A DNA stretch of 64,000 nt from Linnemannia hyalina (Eukaryota > Mortierellomycota > Mortierellomycetes > Mortierellales > Mortierellaceae): assembly GCA_019671135.1 (NCBI GenBank), contig JAHRHY010000004.1:2604001-2668000 (forward strand), read 5' to 3'. A program made the translations under genes and the position numbers. Shown in pieces: positions 1 to 8,466 of this stretch (within the stretch, counting starts at the first letter, position 1; each line of letters begins with the position of its first letter). The notes under the pieces were generated by a model, which was given only the letters and a program-made list of their open reading frames with translations, did not search any database and was not told where the DNA came from.

Positions 1-3000
1 GAAAAGTAGTGCTGTCGACTGTTGATCAAGATAGTTGTGAACGCTGGGTACGTTGCTGTCGGTGTGGGAGAGGAGACTGGCGGGGATGCGGGGATGTTGG
101 CCGGTGTTGAGGAAAAAAGGTGAATAGCCGGTCGAGTGGTTGACGGAGTTATTATATGCAAATTCCGCGGCTGGAAGGAGGGTATCCCAGTTGGTCTGTT
201 TTTCGTCGATGAAAGCGCGTAGCATAACTCCTAGTGTCTTGTTCATGACCTCCGTCTGTCCGTCCGTTTGTGGGTGATAGGCTGTTGACATTGCAAGCTT
301 GACATCCATGAGTCGATGAAGTTCCTGCCAAAAGTGACTGGTGAATTTGCTGTCGCGATCCGAGACGATTGTCGTTGGCATTCCATGATGGCGGAAGACA
401 TTGTCGAAAAACTGGCGAGCAACGTCGGTGGCGGTAGCGGTGGTGGTGCTGGGAACGAAGTGGACATGCTTCGATAATTTATCGACAAAGACGGTAATGG
501 CATCATGGTTGCGGGGTGTCTTGGGTAGGTGGGTCATAAAGTCCATGGTCACAACCTCCCAGCGACTGGCGGGGATGGGGAGAGGTTGGAGGAGTCCTGC
601 AGGTCGCTCCTGACTTGGCTTATTGCGTTGACACTTCTCGCATGAGTCGACGTAGAGTTGAGTCTCCTTGGCCATGTTGGGCCAGTATGCCATCCGTCGC
701 AGTTTGTCGTATGTCTTCCTGAACCCGAAGTGACCAGCTATGGGGGTATCGTGGCAGTCATGTAAAAGAGAGCGGCAAATGTCAGCTTTCTGTGGTATGG
801 CAAGGACGGTGGTACCACGGCGATCATAGTAGAGAAGACCATTATGAAAAGAGTAACCAGAGGGGGCACTTCCCTCGAGGCAGCTTTTGTAGACGAGACT
901 GAGCCTGGGGCTGCTCTGGTAGTCTTCTATCAGGCGCTGCCTCACACCTGGTTCAAGTTGGATATCGATTGAATGGATCTCGACTGTGTCTGTTGTTGGG
1001 CTGACAGGATCTTCTGCACGATGGTCGGGTCGGCGAGATAGGGCGTCGGGTACTGTGTTGTCGGCTCCGCGCTTGTACTTGAAGTCGAAGTCATATTCCT
1101 GCAGTAGCTCCATCCATCGGGCCTGGCGGCGGGTGAGTTTTGGTTGTGTCGGAAAATGGCGGAGGGTTGCATGATCCGTGTACACGACAAAGTGGGATCC
1201 ATCCAGGTAGTATCGCCACGTCCTGAGGGCATGCACAACTGCCAGTAGCTCCTGCTCATGGGTTGGGTAGTTTCTCTCTGCCGGTTGAAGTTTCCGTGAA
1301 GTGAAAGCAACGGGTCGGGATACTCCTGATGCGTCCGTCTGAAAGAGAACAGCGCCGATAGCAAATCCGGATGCGTCGGTCTCGACGGTTGTTAGCAAGT
1401 CGGGATCGAATATGCGTAGGACCGGGGCAGAGCTGATGGCGGTTTTAAGGGAGAGAAATGCCTGTTCCTTGTCATTATCCCATGAAAAAGTTGCGCCGCC
1501 TGCTAGAAGCTGAGAGAGCGGAAGGGCGATCTGGGCGAACTTGTCGATGTAAGTCTGGTAGAATTGTGCCAAGCCCAGGAACTGTTGGACGTCTTTGATG
1601 CTGGTGGGGCGTGGCCATTCCCGAATGGCTTTGACAAGTCCTGCTGAAGTTGAGATCCCGTCCTTGGAGATGGTGTGTCCAAGAAATTCGGTTTCCTCCT
1701 GCATAAACGAACACTTGCTGAGTTTGGCGTAAAGTCCATGTTGTCGAAGGAGGGCGAGGACGCTGCGAAGGTGCTTTAGATGCTCGGCCTTAGTTTTAGA
1801 GTAGATAAGAATATCGTCTAGATAGACAACAACCCATTTATCCAAAACCGGGTCGAGTACCCTTAGCATCATGTTGGAGAAGGAGGCGGGTGCGTTGGTG
1901 AGGCCAAATGGGACGACGTTAAATTCAAAGTGTCCATATCTGCATCGGAATGCTGTTTTGTGTGTGTGTGGTTCGTAGATCCTCTGTTGGTGGTATCCTG
2001 AGAGTAGATCCAGTTTACTGAAATAACGTGCGCCACGAAAACGGTCAATTAGCTCGTCGATCCTGGGGAGTGGATGCCGATTTTTCTTGGTGATCCCGTT
2101 CAAAGCTCGGTAGTCCACGCACATACGCAGGGTGCCATCCTTTTTCCGAACGAAAAGTACTGGAGCGCCGTAAGGTGATGTACTGGGCTTGATGAATTTT
2201 TTGGCGAGTAATTCATCCAGCTGCTTCCTGAGTTCGTCGAGTTCTGCAATGGAGAGGCGAATGACTGGCTTGAATGGTGGGTCTGCTGTGGGGTCTGTCT
2301 CGATTTTCATCGCATCGCCTCTGTCTGGTGGGAGGCCGCTGGGAAGTGTGTCGGGGAATACGTCCTTAAACTCATCTTCGACGATTGACCTGATCTCAGG
2401 TGTCATAAGAGGGCGCTTGGGTGGCGATGGTGAGTCCTTGTCATTCCTGTCCTTGTCCTTCTGCAGATCCTTCGAGGACTTGACCAGAGCCAAGAATATG
2501 TCCGAGCCGGGGAGGGTAGCCATGGTATGAAAGTGTAGGTGGGAGAGGAGGAGACCTTTGGTGCGGGTTTGGATGCTGTTTGATTTAAATCCTGTGCAGT
2601 CCCATTTGATGGATGTGTTGTTGTGGGTGAAGTGTAGAGCATTTGTACGCCAGTTGATTTGAGGGTTGATGTGTGTGAGCCATGGTTTTCCCAGAATCAG
2701 GTCGTATTTCTTGAGTGGGTAGAGAATGGGGTCGAGAGTGTCGGAGTAGCCGTTGCGTTCGATGGTGATGTTGACAGTATGGTTGGTGATGGAGGATGAG
2801 CCGTCGGGAAGGAGGACAGGAATGGGGTTGATGACGGTTCGTGACAAATTGTTTTTCTTTTGAAATGAGGTACTGATCACGTTACCTTCAGCACCGCCAT
2901 CAATCAGCACGCGAGCCGGAAAGCCGCTGACAAGGCAATTAAAAGTGAGCAGTTGGCGCTCAGCCTCGGCGATAGAAAATGAACAGAGACGCAATTGCTT

Positions 3001-3513
3001 TTGTCTCCGTCTTCTCAACTGTCGCTTCGTAGGCGGTGTGGTCGACACAACAGGGGCGGTCAGGTCCAGGTCTGGGCCATCTGAAGTTCTAGACACAATA
3101 TGGGACGAGTCAAAGGTTGGGGTCTGGTCCAGTGAAGGTGCCAGGGTGGGGGGGGAGTGAGCATCACGAATTGAGTTTGAAATCTGAGTTTGGCTAGAAG
3201 TACTTTCAACTGATAGATCTGGCGACTTTTTTATTTTTTCTTTTGAACTTAACTCTGGTGTGTGAGCACTCCCTTCACCGCTGGGGTAAAAGGAGGGGGT
3301 TTCAGCAACTGGGTCCTGGACTGCACCTAGTTGCTGGGGGCATTTCCCGACTGGTCTGTTGGGGGGTTGCCCACGTAAGCAATGTTGTTGACGGCCTGGG
3401 ACCTGGGAGGTCGGGGCGTATTGCGGTTTTTCCCACAGTCCCAGGAGTAATGTCCGGCATTGGGTCGGCGGCACTTGAAACAGCCGTTGTTGTTCTCCAA
3501 GTATAGTCTTTCT
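1..3513 (-). CDS. pol: Retrotransposon Pol polyprotein (partial at left edge)
   Basis: This frame has no stop from 3513 to base 1 (1171 codons) and runs off the window. It overlaps gag by 187 bp in the -1 frame. The protease active site reads IDGGAEGN (DGGA codons at 2890-2901). Reverse transcriptase includes the fingers/palm block around 1860-2200 and the catalytic YLDD at 1813-1824. RNase H follows at about 1390-1030 (TDASGFA, YTDH) and ends in DALSRRP. Integrase has the HHCC zinc module (about 780-615) and a D-D(35)-E core at 541-543, 358-360 and 250-252. It probably makes all enzymes for reverse transcription and integration. No start codon of its own is needed if it is made by frameshift from gag. 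Confidence 0.93.
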
Positions 3514-4508
3514 TCATCGGTGAGGCGGGCAAGGCGCGGGCGGTTTTGTTGCTGTTGCTGGTTGTTGAACTGAGATGCCATAGCGTTGACAGCGATAGTG
3601 AGGGACTGGACCGAGGACATGAGTGCGCGGGTGGTGGGGTCGACACTGATGTTATCAATCTCCATCGCCATTGGGTCGAAGGCGGGGGCGGAGGTTGGGG
3701 CTGAGTTGGAGGTCGGGGTTTGTGAGCGGATGTTATTCATAGCCTTGGCGAACATACCCTTGGTGGCGCCTCTGGGTCCGAAAGCATAGATGGTGTCAAA
3801 TCCTTCAGCCTTGGAGCACATGTCGAAAAAAGTGTTGTTGGGGTTAGATACCTGATCAGTCTGAAGTAATTGCCTCAGGTCGTCGGGGCAGCCTTGGAGA
3901 AAAACAACTCTGACGGTGGATTCAAGGAAGACGCGGCCGGTGGGATCCTCCGCAAGTAAAATGTTCATGTAGAGGCGGATGCGGGTAAGGTACTCGGCGA
4001 GGTTGGTGGTGAGCTTGGCATTGAGGAGGAGGCCGCGGACGTGTTCAAGGAAGCCGTCAGGCATATATGCCTTCTTGAACAAGGTTGTGAAGGTGAGGTA
4101 CTCGCAGGTGTCGTCGATGTTAAGGGATTCCCACCAGAGGAGAGAGGTTTGGTTAAGGAGGTTGACGGCATGAATGGTGCGTTTTCTGTCAGGTACGTTC
4201 TTCATGGTGAAGTAGCGTTGCACCTCCTTTAGCCACGCAAGGCATTTGAAGCCATCGCGAGTGCCGTCATACTTGGCGGGTTTGGAGGTGGTGTCGAGTT
4301 CAATGATGGTGGGAAGGGATTGGTTGTCGTTGTTCATGATGGTGAGTTCCGATAAAAAATCTGTGATAAAATACGTGTCGATAGGGGGAAGACAGGGCGA
4401 GGGGATGGAAGAGGTGCTGGGTGAGGTGTCAGGGGAACTGGAGGGGTCTGGGGTTTGTACTGGGGGGTCTGGGGTCTGGTCAGTGGATTCGTGAACCTTT
4501 GCTACCAT
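3327..4508 (-). CDS. gag: Retrotransposon Gag with zinc knuckle
   Basis: The open frame is 393 codons. It encodes the capsid/nucleocapsid protein of the Ty3-type element. The N-terminus is Pro/Ser/Thr-rich. A retrotransposon-gag helical domain follows at about residues 75-250, with motifs such as KYDGTRDGFKCLAWLKEVQRYF-type starts and a WWESL motif. A Gln-rich linker and a zinc knuckle lie near the C-terminus (3435-3482). The knuckle is CFKC, six residues, His, four residues, Cys, so the first spacer is longer than in the classic CX2CX4HX4C form. The first ATG lies in the primer-binding site; Met58 (4335-4337, MNNDNQ) is an alternative start. The frame ends inside the pol overlap. Confidence 0.9.
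   Translation of the reverse strand: MVAKVHESTDQTPDPPVQTPDPSSSPDTSPSTSSIPSPCLPPIDTYFITDFLSELTIMNNDNQSLPTIIELDTTSKPAKYDGTRDGFKCLAWLKEVQRYFTMKNVPDRKRTIHAVNLLNQTSLLWWESLNIDDTCEYLTFTTLFKKAYMPDGFLEHVRGLLLNAKLTTNLAEYLTRIRLYMNILLAEDPTGRVFLESTVRVVFLQGCPDDLRQLLQTDQVSNPNNTFFDMCSKAEGFDTIYAFGPRGATKGMFAKAMNNIRSQTPTSNSAPTSAPAFDPMAMEIDNISVDPTTRALMSSVQSLTIAVNAMASQFNNQQQQQNRPRLARLTDEERLYLENNNGCFKCRRPNAGHYSWDCGKNRNTPRPPRSQAVNNIAYVGNPPTDQSGNAPSN
3360..3366 (-). promoter_or_regulatory. Candidate -1 frameshift heptamer C CCC CCA
   Basis: In the gag frame the minus strand reads AAC CCC CCA, which gives an X XXY YYZ heptamer within the gag/pol overlap, 33 bp before the gag stop. A second weaker candidate, GGG AAA AAC, lies at 3426-3434 just after the zinc knuckle. 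The overlap (3327-3513) and frame offset require -1 slippage if pol is made as a Gag-Pol fusion. Which site is used cannot be told from sequence alone. Confidence 0.4.
4496..4507 (-). other. Primer-binding site, initiator tRNA-Met type
   Basis: The minus strand reads TGGTAGCAAAGG directly after the LTR. The usual eukaryotic initiator tRNA-Met 3' end complement is TGGTAGCAGAGG, so 11 of 12 bases match (tRNA sequence from memory). There is no spacer between LTR and site. The site overlaps the first ATG of the gag frame (4506-4508), so that ATG may not be the used start. Confidence 0.75.
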
Positions 4509-4606
4509 GCAACTTTAGGAGGAGTGGAAGTAAGAGATGTGGATGTATTATGGTAGTGTGTGTCTATTTATCTAAAGCTACTCTGATCGGAGGTTCAACT
4601 GTTGCA
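4508..4606 (-). repeat. Very short 5' LTR (99 bp)
   Basis: The LTR starts TGCAAC and ends GTTGCA, giving a perfect 6-bp terminal inverted repeat of TG...CA type. One side abuts the tRNA-like primer-binding site. The other side abuts sequence homologous to codon 738 onward of the intact receptor at 12631-18081. Both boundaries are thus set independently. At 99 bp this is at the low end for LTRs. It contains a TAAATA stretch that could act as a TATA element. The matching 3' LTR is outside the window, so LTR identity cannot be measured. Confidence 0.8.
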
Positions 4607-7600
4607 CTTCTCCAAGGAGCAGATCGAGAATTATGTCGGGCTGTACGCGCAGGATCCACAGACGGCGCTATTATTCCAGAATCAAGCTGTGTGGTCGGCG
4701 AAGGAGTACATGGACAAGCTGACAATGATCCCCAATATCAAGGACCTCGTCAAGAACCCGTTCCTCCTGACGCTTGCTCTCAAGGCTCTGCCTCGCATGG
4801 TTGCCTCGAATAGCGACCTGCCAAGCATTCGTGTCACCCGAGTCGGACTCTACGACATGTTTGTAGAGCAGTGGCTGGAAACGAATCGACTACGTTTACA
4901 GTCGAACACACTGAGCAAGGAAGAACTGATGGCATTCAATTCGCTGATGGACTACGGTTTTATTGGATGCGGGATCGACTACCTGCTACGTCTCTCTGCG
5001 GCGATCTTTCAGGAGCAGGGTGGATACCCGGTCGTCGAGTATATCCATCGACATGACAAGGACTCCTGGAAGGCGGTTTTCTTTGGTACTGACCCCGAGG
5101 CCAAGCTGCTCCGTGAGGCCAGTCCATTGATGCGCACTGGGAATCAGTATCGCTTTGTCCACCGGTCCATGCTTGAGTATTTCTTCTCACGCGTCATCTA
5201 CAACCCGGCCAAGGTTGACGAGCAGGACTCTGACTCCTCAATTGAGACTACATCTCCGGCATCCATTTCGTCCGACACCAATGGCCCTCTGTACCAGAGA
5301 AACTTGCTCAAGGAGCCGTCGATTATCCAGTTCCTGTGCGACCGCGTGAGGTTCGACCCGCATTTTGAACAATACCTCCGCGCTATCATCGACCAGTCCA
5401 AGACCGATTCCAGTGCCACCATCGCCGCCACTAATGCCATTACGATCCTGGTCAGGGTCGGCGCTCTGTTCAATGGCGCAGATCTCCGTGGCATCAAGAT
5501 CCCTGGCGCCGATCTTTCCTATGGCCAGTTCGACTCTGTACAGTTCCAAGGCGCTGACCTGACAAGAGCCAATCTCTCGGGAAGTTGGTTGCGGCAAGCG
5601 GATCTGAGTCATGCACAGATGGAGGGCGTCCGGTTCGGAGAGCTGCCATACCTCAAGGTGGGGTACACTATAGCAGCCTGTGCCTACTCGCCTGACGGAA
5701 GGATGCTTGGAGTGGCGTTAAGGGATGAAGGCCTTGGCATCGGGATATACGACACGTCCACATGGGAACGAATTCATCTAATCACTGTCAGTGACAATGT
5801 CCGATCTGTTGTATTCTCGCCTGATAGTCGACGAATCGTATCTGGAGACGAGATGGGAATGGTTCGGTTGTGGGATTGCACAAGCGGCGAGGAGTTGTTA
5901 GTTAATGAGTGGTACAATAATTGGAGGCGCTCCTCGCACACTGATTCCATACGCTCATTGGCGTACTCGCCTTGTGGCAAATGTATTGCCTCAGCCAGCG
6001 ACGACAGAACGGTGCGACTGTGGGATTCGGAGACGGGAGTGCGCATCTTTATTTTAGAAGGCCATACTGAGTGGGTCGCGAGCGTCAGGTTTTCCCCGGA
6101 TGGACGGCAGCTCATATCAGGCAGCGCGGATGGAACAATTCGGTTTTGGGACTCGGAGACAGGAGAGCGAGGGGTCGTCTTGCGTCCTTTGTTGGGGAAG
6201 ATTTACAGTCTTGCCTGTTCTCCAGACGGCCGATGGATAGCTTCCGGTCACGAGGACGGCAATGTGCGGCTGTGGAATATGGTCTCCGGTAGCCCAGGTC
6301 TTGTTCTACAAGGCCACGCCAAGACTGTTACTGGAATCGCATTCTCTCCGGACGGTCAATTGATCGCCACTACGAGCAACGACCGCAGGGTCATGTTATG
6401 GGACGCATCCACAGGCGACATTATTTCCACGTTTGACGGTCACTGGCACCATACATCTGACATTGCCTTCTCTCCGGATGGTCTTACCATTGCATCGGGA
6501 TCTGATGACGGAACAGTGCTATTATGGGAGGTGAACACCAGTCGGTCCAGAGTTGCGATACAAGATCAGATCGGTGACTCTTGTCTGGTGGCCTACTCTC
6601 CCGATGGCCTATCTGTACTCTCTATCGGTCTCGTACCTGTCCTCTCTAAGCATCGTCCTGGCGTTATCCGACAGGGGAATGCTAAGACAGGATCGCGCGG
6701 ATCAGTGTCGTTTGAGTTTCCGGACCCAGAGAGGATCAACTGCGTGGCGTTTTCGGCGGACGGCAATCAAGTCGCAACCGGGTGCGGGAATGGTTCAGTG
6801 CGATTGTGGGATCGCAGAACTGGCGCAGTTGGGCCAGTCTTGAATGGGCATTCGGGCGCGGTGAAGATTGTTGCTTATTCAACCTGTGGTCGCTGGATCG
6901 CCTCTTCCGATGACGATGGGATTGTCCGATTGTGGGACTTTCATGGCACGGTGCAGCAATGCATTCTTGTCGGCGCGAGCGGAGGCTATGACAACGAGAT
7001 TAACGACATGAAGTTCTCACCAACAGGCCATGAACTTGCGGTCTGCTCGGGGGACGAAAAAGTCCGGCTTTTCGATCCACAAACAAGAGAGCTCTTGATG
7101 TGCAAGCTGATGAGGTGGCCGATTTGGTCATTGGACTACTCGCCCAATAGTCAGCAGCTGGCTTTAGGCACTCGGAACTCGGTTGCCTTGTGGGACCGGC
7201 GGTCGAATGAGCCTAGTTTGGAGTTGTTCCCGGATGCTAGTTCGGAGGGTCCGATTAGTAGGAGCGTGACCGTCGCCTACTCGCCATGCGGTCAGTTTCT
7301 GGCATCCTCCACCGAGGACCACATTGTGCATCTCTGGCACCGACATTCGATCCAAGGGAATATCGAGAGCTGGTCTTGCGTAGTAACGCTTCGTGTGTTT
7401 TCTGAGCCTGTCGTAAGCCTGTCTTGGAATCCAGTTGTCCCGACGGAGTTCATCACAGCTAGCATGGATGGGTCTGTCCGAGTATGGCGAGTGTCGAGCG
7501 ATGATGGAGTGGTTGTCGTCAAGATGCTATGGGGTACTAATCTTAGGAGGCTTTGCTGTGAAGGTGTGGTCCTCAAAGGTGCGACTGGTCTGAGCCCGAT

Positions 7601-7808
7601 CTACCGCAAGTTGTTGGCACAGCGCAGTGCTTTTGATAGGGGCTTGTCTTTAGATGACGATGGATCTGATGATGGGCCTGAAGAGGACGGTGGATTTGAA
7701 GATGGATTTTACGATGGATTTGAGGTTGGGTCTAAGGACTACGATGAAATTGACTATTGGCTTGAAGACGATAACGGATCTGACGATGAGTCTGAAGATG
7801 AGGAGTAG
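4607..7808 (+). pseudogene. 3' fragment of NACHT/pentapeptide/WD40 receptor, split by retrotransposon
   Basis: The frame is open for 1066 codons after the LTR boundary and ends at a normal stop. It is equivalent to residues 738-1816 of the intact paralogue at 12631. The usable-looking start at 4602 is a TTG inside the LTR, so this is a decapitated gene and not a shorter gene. The missing N-terminal half, with the P-loop, should lie left of base 1. Retained parts are the end of the NACHT module (NPFLLTLALKALPRM), a winged-helix/helical region, a pentapeptide block (about 5470-5640), fourteen WD40-type repeats (about 5670-7500) and an acidic Asp/Glu tail. The preserved frame suggests recent insertion. 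The paralogue is 13 residues longer over the same span, mainly in a WD-repeat loop and the tail. Confidence 0.88.
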
Positions 7809-8225
7809 CGGATGGACCTCGGCTCGCCTAACAGAGCAAAGAAGGCGACCAATAAACTTATACGTGATGATCTTGCCAAACATAGAACGTGTTCCTGTAT
7901 GTATTGTTTCTTGGAAAGAACGGTTCACGTTCCTGTTTCTTCTTGCATTGTCCTATCTTGTTGTTCACGTTGCGATGTAAAAGCCGGTGTGAAAAAAGGC
8001 GTATGGTTATTGGGTCGTGGAACTCTTCAGACTCACGCGCGATACTCAAAAGAAAAAAGTAAGTTAGAAGGCTCCTCCTCCCTACTACATGTATTCCGGA
8101 TCCTTACCAACACAAAAAATATCGCTCTCGACAACCGTGTGTGCCATAGACAGGGCTATGGTTCAAGTCAAACTGTTTACTTTACTACATCGAAATAGAT
8201 TACTGTTACGCTAGTGCGAGTGTGT
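7809..8225 (+). repeat. 3' flank of receptor copy 1, repeated after copy 2
   Basis: This stretch is near-identical to 18082-18486 downstream of the second receptor, with scattered substitutions and a few short indels. It has no convincing coding frame. It probably holds the 3' UTR and polyadenylation region. The shared sequence shows that the duplication covered the receptor 3' part and its downstream DNA. Confidence 0.8.
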
Positions 8226-8310
8226 TTTCATCAATGATCGACGATATGATGGTAACTCGTTACCGGGAGGGGAGGGACGGGTATAAATACCCGGTGTTCA
8301 CTTTGCTCCC
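8226..8310 (+). promoter_or_regulatory. Promoter module: 14-bp palindrome plus TATA box (copy 1)
   Basis: A palindrome GGTAACTCGTTACC (8251-8264) lies 17 bp upstream of TATAAATA (8282-8289), separated by a GGGAGGG-type stretch. The same arrangement recurs at 18858-18935, where the palindrome is GGTAACGCGTTACC. Conservation of both arms, with the only change in the centre, suggests a dimeric transcription-factor site. The promoter points at the decayed gene starting near 8467. Confidence 0.6.
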
Positions 8311-8466
8311 TCAACTGGGAACTAAGCCACCCCTAGCTTGTGATAATCCACCTCTTTCCAATTACTTGCTGTCTCCAAATCCGGCAGTCATCATCTCCCT
8401 TCCATTGGAAACCAACACCCTACCTGCCTCAAGACCACCTCCCACACCAACGCTCCCAGCCCCAAC

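Larger units (their letters stand above)
1..4606 (-). mobile_element. Ty3-type LTR retrotransposon, 5' part (LTR, PBS, gag, most of pol)
   Basis: The element reads leftward and leaves the window at base 1. In element order it has an LTR (4508-4606), a primer-binding site (4496-4507), gag (3327-4508) and pol (3513 to 1). Pol order is protease, reverse transcriptase, RNase H, integrase, which is the Ty3/Metaviridae order. I read gag and pol codon by codon and found no internal stop, so the visible part looks young and possibly competent. Right of the LTR the sequence passes at once into the NACHT/WD40 receptor gene (4607 on), so the element sits inside that gene. The 3' LTR, any chromodomain and the second target-site copy lie outside the window. 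Confidence 0.93.

Noticed and set aside
4602..4607. TTG start of a 1068-residue receptor fragment
   Set aside because: The TTG lies inside the LTR, and homology to the intact receptor begins only at 4607. It is a chance in-frame codon and not a gene start.
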